Origin: Arthrobotrys musiformis | Lineage: Eukaryota; Ascomycota; Orbiliomycetes; Orbiliales; Orbiliaceae | DNA: 64,000 nt | NCBI GenBank assembly: GCA_036971715.1 | Contig: JAVHJL010000009.1 | Coordinates: 868,001-932,000 of the forward strand | Direction: 5' to 3' | Part shown: piece by piece, positions 13,801 through 25,282 of the stretch | Position numbering within the stretch: position 1 is the first letter of the stretch | How the letters are laid out: each line of letters starts with the position of its first letter | Program-made: the position numbers and the translations under genes | Notes under the pieces: model-generated | What the model saw: only the letters and a program-made list of their open reading frames with translations | What the model was told of the DNA's origin: nothing | Databases searched by the model: none

Positions 13801-16800
13801 ACGTCTCGGTACAATACGCGAGAGGGAAAATTGCCCAAAGTAGCTTTCCGACATCTTTTCCCTTGGGAATGCACCTGCACCTCGTTTTGCGGTATGGAAG
13901 GCTTCTAGAAAACCTTGAGCCTGACACCAAGCTCACTTAATTGGTCAACAGACGCACAGACCGTCACCAAATTAGCCTAAGTATCCCCAAATCAAAATCA
14001 AGATGCGGCTGCATAGAACACGAAGAAAATGTTCGAGAAGGCCTATTCGACGTGACGATAAATTACATCGACATAAGGTGGGTACGTATCGCGCGCCACA
14101 GTGGTTAGTGGGCAATATCAGCTGCAAGAATCCTTCTGGAAGGATGCATAGAACATGCGAGGGAACGCACGCGGGGTCATCGACGTGAGGGTGAACCAAT
14201 AAGGTTCCAGCGAGTGAGACTTTGGCAGAAATTCGTGTCGAGGTCAGTGCTCCCAACGCTCAACTTTTGGCAACATTTCGAGGATCGTGGGATAACTAGG
14301 ATGCTTTATCCTATTGCATCGATATGACGGAAATGCTGGGGATCCGAAAAACCAAATATGCACCGTCGATCATAGGCTTGAGCCATGGCGTGAGCCTTGT
14401 ACATAGCCAACACTTCGAATTCTAGATGCTAGTTAACTCGATGCAAAATGCAAGATGCTGCTGTTTTAACCCCTCATGGCGAAGGCCGCTACTGGCCATT
14501 TGGTGAGTTAAGTTTTGGAGCTTGCGTCAGTCCGCGCCGGCCGATACTAGCCACCAACTTTTCAACTTCACCTCCAACACAAACTCATGCCTATTTTCAC
14601 GGGAAAACGCCGGAGAGGAAAAAAAGAGGAAGAAGAAGAAGAATCCAGCGAGTTCTCTTTTGATTTCCTTGAGTTATTTCTTGTCGTTTACCCTCACCAA
14701 AAGGACCATCCAAGTTGAAATTTTTTTTCTTTTCTGTTTTGTTTTACGATCAATTTCTTCAGAACTTGTAATGTGGGAAATAACAGACGAATACGAGGTC
14801 TTCGTCCAATTACGTCTTGAGCCGGTACTTGGTTGCATTAGTTTTCCAGTTTTCAACCAAGGGAGGAAGAAGCAGCCAGACGGGTGAGGGTGACATCCCG
14901 ATTCGCTTGAGTTATCAACTAACCTGCACTAATAAAGCCGGGCGTCAAAGGAGTATTAACTAAGATTCAGTCAATTTTTTAGGCAGGAACCGTTGAACCG
15001 GAAAAATTGGCGATGGTTTTCTTCAGAGCTGAAAATCAGGTGAGAATTGTGGCTGCCCCACTTGAGGGGCCGGTTTGAATTCGCTGTCATTCTAAAGAGG
15101 GTTGGCAGCTGTCGCTGGTGATTGCGAAGTCCTAGTCCCACTTTCAAGCTAACCTGCAGCGCACGCACGTGCGTAACTTTGAATAGTAAGCCAGTGCGGT
15201 GCAGATTTTCTGCAGATATGAGGTTAGATTTTATTTCGACCAGTACTTCTTCAAACAAATTTAACAAGTTATAATTTAAGCAATTACAATATGCAATTGC
15301 TCCTCTCGATCTCCATACAAAAATTCTCCTAAATCGCAACATATACAACACGATATCTGAAATTTTAAGGTTTCATTGTTACTATATATTGGCACATGCT
15401 TTTGGCCGTGGTAATATAAGATAACATTGGCCCATAATCATGGGAGCCGTAGGTCCTAGGTCGATGCCTTCTCCTTCCCCCTTCTTCACATGGCATCGGG
15501 AGACTAGCTTGCCGGCACAGATGCCGCTAGGAACCGGGAATAAAGACAGCGCACGGGTACGGCCGCCAGCCCTTGATGCACGATATTATTACGTCCAAGT
15601 ACCCCACTGCTAACTATCTCTAACGAGCTATTGGGGTTCGAGTCGATGCCTAGAGTCAACATGATATCGAGACATACGTATGTGTATGCTTTCTTTTGCT
15701 AGTGATATACATATTGAATATTCTTCTCAGAAAATATTGTCACACGGGGAATATTTCAATTATTGCGTCTGCAATGCATCGTGATATGATGATGATATCG
15801 ATAGGGGCCGGTAGTGCCGTCCAATTTAGGACACCACTCAGTCGAAAATGTTGGACCAGTTAGATTGTCTTGACAAAACCACCGGCCATTGCGATTTAAA
15901 TCCCGGTTTGATTGCCAGGGTCGACCCAACAAACAGGTGAAAGGCGGGTTGAGTTGTCAGATACCGATGCCCTGATGTTAAAATTAGCAGGCTGCATAGT
16001 ATAGACCGGTTTAGCAAGCCATTCATATTCCCAGCTTATCGCGGGAAACGTCCTGAAAGTATGTGTGAAACCCCGAGACCAGATCCGCTTTTCAGATAGT
16101 AGAGAATTAATTCTCTATAACCACAAATACCCTTGGATCGATGTTCGCGTTCGCATATGTTTGTCAAGATCAAGGGTAAATTCCGATATGCAAATGTATC
16201 GCGGAATGTACTTGGATATCGAAGTACCAAGTGAGATCCCAGGATAGATATAAGGATGGCTTTCGACCTAAAACATGCAAACATAGATGCATATGCATGG
16301 CATCGCTAGCACGTATACGGTGCTGTTGATTGGAGTCACAGCCATTGTCCTCCAATCTTGGTGCTATAGACGTTAGAAGGTGGCCTCCATTTACTTATTA
16401 TAACAAACCACAGAGGTTTGAATGGATAAACTAGATAGAATACGAGCCTAATGCCTGTTGCATGTCATGTCGTTGGTATTGTTTCGAAATTCCGACGCAC
16501 CGATGTTGCCGACTCAGCGCACATGCCAGCCTGCAGAGCAAATACATGATGCCATGATCTTGACTGCGACTGCCCTTCTAGCAATAGTGGGACGGGCCCT
16601 GAGGCTCAGATACGGAGATTAGTTAGTCATGTTGTACGTACGTACGTGGTATCGGATCTATAATCGAGATCTGACCAATATGGTATATCCTCGTTGCCAG
16701 CTGCCGAATCAATAGTTGGCAGTTTGTGTTGCTGTGCATGTGCAGCCGTTCTCAAACAAGGAAGATTATTACGCAGCCACGACGCGGAAGCTTTTCGTGC

Positions 16801-19260
16801 TATTTCCAGCGCTCGATATTCGAGGTCGAAACCGGCTAACTGGCTTCCTGCGGATTGATATAGATGATAGGGCCTTGACCACTTTGCCTTCTACTGCTGC
16901 TCGTATTTCCAAACGTACTGGCAATTTTAAAGGGATTGATTCGGTTCTCGCGAACACTGCTTCTATCTGCACAGATGGCACATGGAGACGTTGTACAGGC
17001 ACGGCAATTCAAAGCCTCAACCCCCCAAAGTGCATCTTTGAATGCGCGCTTGATCAATTGATCATGTAACGGAACAAGTTGCTAATTCGAAGGTAGAAGG
17101 AGAGCCCGAGACCTCAAGCGCAGGCTATGCATATATGTAGCACCTAAGTCAGAGGCCAGCGGCCAGAAGCAAGCCAATTGACAGATTCCGGGACCATCGC
17201 CAATCCGGGTATAATCCCCGTGATCTTTTGACACTTTGAGTAAGTTTCCCCATGAACCTCAGTCACTACGTGCTACAATCAACAGGGGAATCGGGTTTAG
17301 GCGAGATTTTGGAAGATTTGGAAGATTCATGAACTTGTCCCGACTTGCCGTTTCGAGGGGTTCGGAATACTCATTGCAGTTTTCTGGAGCCCCAGATTAC
17401 CAATTCGAAAAACAAGGTCTACGACGATCCGGATACAAGCACAAGTAGGTATGTATGTATACATGTATCAACGTTTAAGTTCTATTTCTGGTGTTGTATC
17501 ATGAGAGCCTCAGCCTTTCGGGAAGGACGAGCCAAGCCTGTACCGGGCGTCCTCCACGCTTGCTTGTTCTGGAATCCTGGATGATCTGACCGCAAATTGT
17601 TCCCGGTGAGCAGGGGTTACTGGTGGATATTATGGAGGCTCATCCGAAGCGATCTATCGGCACAGCTCACAACATGCATGGAATTGGCAATAGTCCATAC
17701 AAAGCTCAAACTTACGAACCCTGAGTTTAGATCGAGGGTACCTCGACGGAATGCTTCGTCGGCCTAACCCGCCTCGCAGATCTTGTGAAAGCAATCGAAT
17801 AGGTTGACGCGTCGCCTGCATGTCCTTCGATTGTGGTATCGACAAGAATACGTCGTCATACATAGATACCTGAATCAGTGCGCTTACTTTGCACTCACTT
17901 TTCGACTTTTATCTAGCGTCATGGATTCAGGCTCTAAGAAGACCTTCCCGATGGGACTCCCACCCAGTGTTGCATTTTCATAATACCAGCCAATCCCTGG
18001 TGGAATGAGTCGATGCGTCGTCGATTTACAGCATGCAGGATCCCTGAGGTCAACCCTAGGCGTTGCTAACAAATATGTTCCCAGGAGGCGTTCGATCAGG
18101 TCAGCTTCCCGGAATTGCGCCTCCAAAATGTCATCTAGTTTGAGCTAGAAATGGCCTCCTTGACCGGCCGCCTGGGAAATTCCTCATCCGGAGGGATTTG
18201 CGATAAGTGAGATCTTGAGATTTCGAGCGTTACAATTACAAACCCTTCTTGACAAAGATAGTAGCAATCATGTCATAGAAATGGGTAGAAATCGCGCTCC
18301 AGGGCAGGCCGGAATCCCCTTCTTTTTGTCAGAATTGCGACCTGAGCTATGGGAGCTTCCGCGGCAAAGTCATGCTTTCTTTACCCTGCTTGTTGAAAAC
18401 CCGCCCTCTTCGAACTTTACCCTTCACGTCTCTCTGCCCATGGCCCTGAAATATTGGTGATTTAGGCCTCCAAACCTATAAACAACCATCAGTCCAGAAA
18501 AACATGCTTTAAAGCGGAACAGTGTGCACCGCCGCCCTATGATTTGGTGCGAGGCCCCTGTCCTTGACAAACCATGCAGGCGTCCCACCCATGCGCAAGC
18601 AGCAGGCCACACATATGCTGGTTGATGTGGTGTGTGGTTAACCTTAGTGCCTGCAGGACCAGAAGTGTTTCTCCAAGAAAACGGTTCTAAATCTTGCGTG
18701 TGCTGGGGTCCAGAGAGATCAGTGATAGTAATTTTTTTATTTTTTTTATTTTATTTTTTTAATTTTCCAGCTCTGACACTGACAAGCCTCTGGCCACATT
18801 GCAGAGGCCCTTGGTGCCATATGCTAGAAGTGGAACTGCAGCACCATCCGCTGTCCGAGTGGAGATCTTGGGGTCCCGTCGAAAGTATGTTCACTTCACG
18901 AAAAAGAACCGTTTCTAAAAAGCAATTTCACACACCCTATATTAAACATGATCTATCCAAAAAGAAGCAGTAACCGGCGGCGTAGTTCTGCTGGAGTACA
19001 GTACATTATTTTGACATTACAGATGATGCAACGGCATTGTCCCCCACATGCATACATCCTCGACACAGACGGCCCTCTATCTTTTCAACCCCTTGGCCCT
19101 TCCCCTCAGACTCTACCTTATATGAACTGCGGAACAGAACTGACAGGATAGCTCGAACATGACTACTAAATAAGAAGCTACTACCATCGAAGGAAAGGAG
19201 AAGCAGACAGCTTCGCCACTTGCCGTTCGGTAGGCTTGATATCTAGAGGGCCACGGAAAT
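7891..19260. other. Long gene-poor region
   Basis: About 11 kb of mixed-composition sequence in which every ORF is short (the longest, on the minus strand at 13443-13880, is 145 codons and has no recognisable domain). No reverse transcriptase, transposase, terminal repeat or tRNA could be identified. A 222-base minus ORF at 16836-17057 continues in frame past TAG codons with gene-like composition, so decayed genes may be present. T-rich runs occur near 18730-18770, and a short GTAC repeat near 16633-16645. Confidence 0.55.
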
Positions 19261-19584
19261 TTTATATAACTGCTCGACTTTCGCACATCGCAACTCCAAG
19301 CTTGGACCCACAGGTCTCACCTTACCTGACATCTTACACTCTCTTAAATACCTAGCAGACCCTCGATTGCATACACCCTTATTTGATAGAGGGCTCCTCC
19401 ACCTTTTATCTTATATTTGTCGATTAATTTTATCTGTCGAACGTTATTTAAATATATACTCCGCCCAACGTTTTTTTTCATACGTATACCCCGATTTCCT
19501 TTGCGCTATACGGCAATATTTACACGGCCTTTCAATAAAACTTTGAGATCTACGGCACCAGTGCGCCTTTCAAATCTTGCAGCT
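19261..19584 (+). promoter_or_regulatory. Probable promoter/5' UTR of the Zn2Cys6 gene
   Basis: A TATATAA-like element lies near 19262 and pyrimidine-rich sequence fills 19320-19500, immediately upstream of the start codon. An upstream in-frame ATG at 19417 exists, but the peptide it would add is hydrophobic and unlike the N terminus of this family. Confidence 0.4.
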
Positions 19585-21551
19585 ATGGGTGGCCAAAACC
19601 CTTCTCGAAAGAGCCACACGAAATCGCGTAAGGGCTGTAAAACCTGCAAACGGAGACATATTCGATGTGATGAAACTTTCCCACAATGGTATTAAGAGGC
19701 TCTTTCTAGCAACTTGCTTCGATGATGAGGCTCTTCATCGATCGTTCTTGCTAATTTAGCCTTTTACTGTTAGCCGAAACTGCACCAAGCACAATGTCCG
19801 TTGTGATTATATGGATGCGCCGCCACCATCAGACGATAGTAATTCACTACCGCCATCGACACCTGTTTCTCCTGAATATATGGCGCAAGATTTGTGGAGG
19901 CGGTCCCAAGTTCCAATGCTACGAAGCACAACCCACCTTTCGCCTTACGATGCTCCAACAATGAGGTCCAGATCCTCCCAAGACATGCGACTCCTTCATG
20001 ATATTTCCAGAATAGCCTCCCATATGCAAATGGCAGACCCCATATTGTATCGAGTCTGGGCTCGAGAAATCCCTCTGTATGAAAACTCCTTAAAGCACGA
20101 CCGAAATTTTGCAGTAGAGTTGTGAATGTTTTCTAACCCAATCTTTGTTGCAGATTGAAATTTTTGAGACTGGCAGTTCGTCACGAATTTGTTATGGAAG
20201 CGATCTTATCTTTATCTGCAGCTCACCTAGCATCGGTATCCAGCACTACAGAGAGTCGGCAAGTCTCGTTCCAGCACGGAGGAGTGGCGATGAAGGGCCT
20301 GCAGGATGAACTGAGCAGATTCTCGAGATCAAATGCGGACGCTTGCCTTGCTGCATCTGTTTTGCTTTCATGGCAGGCCTCGGATTGGTAATAATCATAA
20401 ATCTCCGTTCGAAAGGCGTATACACTAACCTTTGGGTGGAATAGGAACGCCTGGAAAACACTCATGGAGGGGACCACTATAATAATTCAATCGATGCAAT
20501 CTTGGAAACACGAGAGCGAGTTTAGCGAATTCATTGCTAGCGTTGAGGACGTAAATTCCGGGGAGACCTTCTCGACAAGGCCGAGTTTAACGGAGCAAAG
20601 GCAAATAGTTGCAAATGCGCGAGCATCACTTGAATTTTTGGAAATCGAAGCAGTGAATAAACCTGTGGAGCAACAGGCTCTCAGCACACTGTTCTCCTTT
20701 CTCAACAATCTAGAGACGCAGCTGCCGATGTCGAATCATGACCACGAGTACCAAATGATACATCCATTAGCGTCATGGCTATTTTTCCTTCCCTTATCAT
20801 TCTTGCGACGAGCAAAATCCGATTCTATGGTTATGGTATTCTTAGCAAACTTCTACGGATTGCTATTAGCGATTGAGCCGCTGTTCCCGGCGGTCGACTC
20901 GGCATACTTCGGTGCCCTGTGTCTCGGCCCCATTGAACAAATTCACCGCCATATACGATACCAAAGAAACCATGCGGCTCTATTGCATCCATCGATGGTT
21001 ATTTCGGAGTACAATGTGGACTATGGTCGCCAGCTAAATTGCCTTCAGTTCCCAATGGAGCAGGTGTTGAGATATCGGAACCGACACGGCTGGATGACGA
21101 GACACGTTGAGGAATATGATCCTGAGGCTAGCAGGCTATACGATGCTCAGATAGACTTCGAAATAGTGATGAACGAAACTGCCGCACAATGGTCGCCTTA
21201 TGACGAGTCGAGAACCTTTGATCAATTCAAACAATATCCCAACTACAATACAACACCATCACCGGCGCATACTCCTGTACAGGGACCCTACCAGAGTATG
21301 CAGTATCAGTATCCATTCGCAACTCGCCCGGGAATGCAACCCAAGAGCCATAGTGAAATGGATCCGTCGTTCGTGAGCCACTTCTCCCCCATTAGGTCTT
21401 CTGAGTCGGATATTGGGTATTTAATTGGGTATATGTTCTAACTTAGAAACAATATCAGGGCGAGTACGAGTTCTTCTGCAACAATGTACAACAACCAATG
21501 ATTCTTAATCCAGCGAGTTCTGCTAGCTCACCAGAATATATGTGGTTGTAG
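19585..21551 (+). CDS. Zn2Cys6 fungal transcription factor
   Basis: Exons 19585-19688, 19774-20076, 20154-20387, 20445-21372, 21459-21551; 553 residues. The binuclear zinc cluster is complete: Cys18, Cys21, Cys28, Cys35, Cys38 and Cys45 in the spacing C-x2-C-x6-C-x6-C-x2-C-x6-C, preceded by a basic stretch (HTKSRKG). The codon for Cys35 is split by intron 1 (TG then C), which confirms that splice. After the cluster comes a Ser/Pro linker, then a helical fungal-specific regulatory region (LKFLRLAVRHEFVMEAILSL; SWQASDWNAWKTLMEG) like the second fungal transcription-factor domain of Upc2/sterol-type C6 regulators. It is expected to be nuclear and to bind CGG-type sites; targets are unknown. No biosynthetic genes lie nearby. 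Intron 2 uses GTATGA (77 nt). The last donor is least certain: GTGAGC at 21373 gives a C-terminus ending SSPEYMWL, other donors give different short tails. Confidence 0.88.
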
Positions 21552-22167
21552 TCAACCATATTCAAGCTGCGTGAGGTAAGCTCGGTGTCTGAGACACCTC
21601 TCGATTACTCAAGAACAAGACCGAAAACTCTCATATCCTTGAGGTTCCACTCGCTGTCTCCACAGTGAACGCCAATTAGCCTGATGCCTAAGGGGCGTTA
21701 CATTTCTCCACGGAAATCCCCACACAGGTGAACATTGCCATGCACTCTGGTAGAGGAAGGTGCTATGGATCCTGCTAGATGTGGCGTCTTCATGCATTCA
21801 ATGGCAATTGATGTCTCGCCGAAATATCGACACGGCTGCGGCTCTAGTATTCCGCTACCGAACCGTTTGGCTTCTTTGAAAATTATCTTCTTGTTTCACT
21901 GACTGTACATGTACATCGCGTCTTCCCCATGTCTTTACGGTTTTCTTGGTTTTCACATACCCCATCTTGTTGAGTTTTGAAGAGGAGGAACTAAAAGCTG
22001 ATGTCTGGTTTTTTACGTTTTGTTGTCGAATTGTGTGTTGGTTTCGGATTACTATCTTCGCCACGAGGATACCGCAGTAAGCTGCTAACGAAAGACGTCC
22101 GTGCCTCCCTAAAACATAGACGTGCGGCCGTTCTGTTGACAAAGACAGTCGACGTTACGGTTGCCTC

Positions 22168-22213
<46 letters not shown>

Positions 22214-23500
22214 GGAGGGGAGAGCGCGGGACAGGATTTCAGGACGGCTGAGGTTTGGCGGTTGAGGGCAAAAATTCTACCACAGGCGTTCTTTTTTTTT
22301 TTTTTTCCCTTCCTAGTTTCTGTTACAAGGTCTCACTATACCACTTTTGCTTACCGAGGCTGTTCCCCCCTTACACAACTTTTTGTCGTGCGATTATCCC
22401 CTTACTGGAGTAAGCTGGCTTCTTGGTTTCCTTTGCATGCAATTTGGCGTTATCTGGCACCTGCGCTTGGGAATTCGATTTGTAAATTGCTAAAGCACCT
22501 GTATCATTTGAAGATTTCTTCAGCAGAATGGCCAGGGTTTCGGTTGGACCTGAAACTTTCTATTTTTTTTCTCTCCGTCCTTATTATTCTAGAATCAAAA
22601 TATCTCAAATTTCCATGAGTTAGACTTCTATTGCCAATCCTGCCATTTCCTCGTCTATAAACTATATATATCACATGTTCCCCTACAATATGCGAACATG
22701 AGGCACAAGCTTGCAAGGCAAAGCAAGGCCAAACCGTGCAGCAATCTCCGCCAATACATGTCGCTTCCGTTGCGGTTTTGTAGGCTCTTATCAGAAACTC
22801 GAGACTGATCTGACGGCTAGGCGGCTAGATAATCCAACTGTCAAAGAAAATTTCCGCGATTGTAGAGATATTTGGAGGCTGATACATGTTATTCAACTTC
22901 GATTCCTTTCTGTCATGATTTGTCTGGGTATTATAGTAATATGATGATATCATCGTGTTGGTCACTGCGCTGCCTGGAACGCTACTGACAGGTATACGGG
23001 TAGCAAAGTAAGCAGAAAGCCTGGGTAACTACATATGTGCATACGACATAGTACTACCCTGGGTCAAAGAGAAATGATTCAATCGTGTTGTTTATTTATT
23101 TCGCAATCGATCGTCTTAGTAAGGACGAAAGATCCATAAAGATTTTTTTATATCAATTTGACTTAGCTTAGGAGTCTGCAAGTGACGGTTAACGGTTGGG
23201 TATGGTCAATTAATTTGCGAGGTTGCGCTTTGGAAACCAGCCGCTCCTAAACTAGTAGGTACCAGTACTTCGGCTGATGGAATGGCACTGTGCAGCATGC
23301 AGAAAATGTTCGTTAAGATATCGAATGGGTTCACAACTGAAATGAGAAAAGTGGAGAACTATTTTCTCGAGACGGACTTAATTAGCTTAGAAAGCTATTC
23401 ATATTGAATTATCAATCATCCCGCTTCCGCTGCGAGATGCATCGGGCGAAAGGCTGAAAATGGCAGGCTGAAAAAGAATGGCAAAAATTTGGAGTCGAAC
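21552..23500. other. Downstream intergenic sequence with homopolymer tracts
   Basis: No gene seen. A 205-codon plus-strand ORF at 22001-22618 exists only because a 29-T tract is read as polyphenylalanine, and it shows no domain. The stretch holds the T29G10 tract at 22172 and a T15 tract at 22292. Confidence 0.55.
22172..22225 (+). repeat. T29-G10 homopolymer junction with G-run cluster
   Basis: Twenty-nine T are followed directly by ten G, then AGGGG twice and AGAG. The G runs could fold as a quadruplex. It lies about 620 bp past the stop codon of the Zn2Cys6 gene. Exact tract lengths are prone to assembly error. Confidence 0.9.
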
Positions 23501-23784
23501 TTGCAGCAGACCACAGCTAAATATAGAGAAAGGGCGACCAAAGCGGCTTGAAAGTCATCTTCGAGCTACCGTCGCCGTACGGCGTGTATAACCAGTAAAT
23601 GCTTAAAGCATCTGCCAAAAAAATCCCGATTTCGACAGCTACCAAGCTCGAGCTACACTTGAAGCTTCGAAAGGTGCATAAGGTATGCAGCCACCAACAA
23701 AAGGCGGCTAACGTTCCACCAACCAACAGCCCCTTTCCCCAACCCTCAGATCCGTGCCGCATTCGTGGACCGTATGGATGGGTC

Positions 23785-24061
23785 TTAATGAACTGTGATA
23801 TTGACATCCATTAGTGTTTCCCAAAGCGTTCGTGCGTCGAGGTCTATGCCCGTATATTCGAGGAATATATGGCCAGGATCTTTGGAACAGCGGTCGAAGG
23901 ACGCTAGTTTCAAGGTTTCCGGCACGAGGTCATCGATGTTCCGAGCCTCCTCCCATTTTGCGATTTCGTGGAAGTAACAGCCAAAAATTTCCCACATGAT
24001 GAAATCACGCACACCGACGTCCTGTATAGCGGGTGAAAAATCCGTATACACGAAGCAACTA
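23785..24061 (-). pseudogene. Possible exon or relic of an unidentified gene
   Basis: An open minus-strand segment of about 88 codons has protein-like composition (VRDFIMWEIFGCYFHEIA, DLVPETLKLASFD, LEYTGIDLDARTLWETLMD) and is preceded by a plausible acceptor (GGCTAATTGTAG). Upstream minus-strand sequence to about 24740 is read in frame segments interrupted by stops. I do not recognise a family. It may be the last exon of a broken gene or a chance ORF. Confidence 0.3.
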
Positions 24062-25282
24062 CAATTAGCCGGCTCAGTTTCTAGTCTTTTGAATGCAAGA
24101 TCACGTTTTTTGTATGGCTAAGGCAGATCAGAAGACTTCTTACTTTTGAGGGGTCTACGTCTATTGCCTAGAAAGCGGCTCCGGTTTGGGCATATATGGT
24201 TATTTGCCGACAACTGACATCCCTACTGGTGTTGGTATATCTCCACCCGTAGGTCTGGGGTATGGTGATTACAACTGTGGGGACAATATATCAGGTGCGA
24301 AATGGGGGGTTAGAGAACATCGGTTTGCACCAGGCTGAAGAAGTCTAAATTGACAGGTTCAATTTGTACCTCTACTTGGCGCCATGGGTCAGGCCGACGC
24401 CGACACCCGGCATACAGGGAGCTGTGATATTAAGGCCCAGGTACAAGTGATTCAGGTGGATTGGGACGAATTTCCAGCACCATGACATGACCGTGGAGTC
24501 CCGTGATGCTTCCCTTCGCAATGTCACTATACTACCCTTGCAATACTCGAAAGAGCGGAGTTAAAGATGTGTCAAACGGTCTTCGGGTAAACTATCAATG
24601 TGGTCCTTCGCTTGAGATTTCGAAATCGAAATGCAAGTTCTCCACAGACCAGCATATTTGGTGTATACGTATAACGTCAGTTACGTAGTATGACGGCGCT
24701 GATGCATTAGGTCTGCCGAAATGCTAAAATCATGCTGCAACGGAGCTACTACGAAAAGTGATAATACAATTGGTGAAATAGGCGCTCGACGGTGCCGTCT
24801 GTACATACAGTACCTTGGCTCAAATTTGGATCAATCGATGGTTTCCCCAAGTGGGTGTCGTGCGAGGTTTAAACATGTGCGCTCGATCAATTACATAATG
24901 GTAGGCAAAAATAGACTGACGAATGAGCAGGAACAGAATGTCGAAGGCCATCCTTATTGGAGCTTAGAGCTATCGTGTCGTCTTTGTGGCGTGGTTGGAA
25001 TGTTGGAGAACAAACCTCACAGAAAGCTTAAGCTTAACGTTAAAAGAGAAAGCTGGGGCGCCAAGACACCAACGCAGCCAGCAAGAACAACCTTTCGATT
25101 GACGCGACATCTATCAACCACCTTGCAGCACATAGCATAGCCTAGATCGACGGACCGCCAGCTCCTATATCGAGGACCATCTGAAAGTTTACGTGTAGTC
25201 GGCCGAGTGAAGAGGGGATCCAAGCCGTCATTCTCCCACAGGAGCATTTTGGGTGGCAGAAGCCAAAAGATAACCTATCAAC
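24062..25282. other. Intergenic region upstream of UCH37
   Basis: No intact gene. The minus strand from about 24740 to 24310 shows long near-open segments split by TAG, TGA and TAA codons (see findings). The final 300 bases should contain the promoter of the UCH37 gene, but no clear TATA element is seen. Confidence 0.45.

Noticed and set aside
13443..13880. 145-codon minus-strand ORF in the gene-poor region
   Set aside because: No recognisable motif, no adjacent exon pattern; within the range expected by chance over 13 kb in six frames.
15630..15650. GGGTTCGAGTC resembling a tRNA B box
   Set aside because: Flanking bases do not form a T stem and no A box or acceptor stem is found upstream.
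21373..21458. Alternative last donor at 21417 for the Zn2Cys6 gene (42-nt intron)
   Set aside because: Very short intron giving a truncated tail; GTGAGC at 21373 gives a normal 86-nt intron and a longer open last exon, though this is not proven.
22001..22618. 205-codon plus-strand ORF
   Set aside because: Its length depends on a 29-T tract read as polyphenylalanine; no domain, and the two halves have unrelated low-complexity composition.
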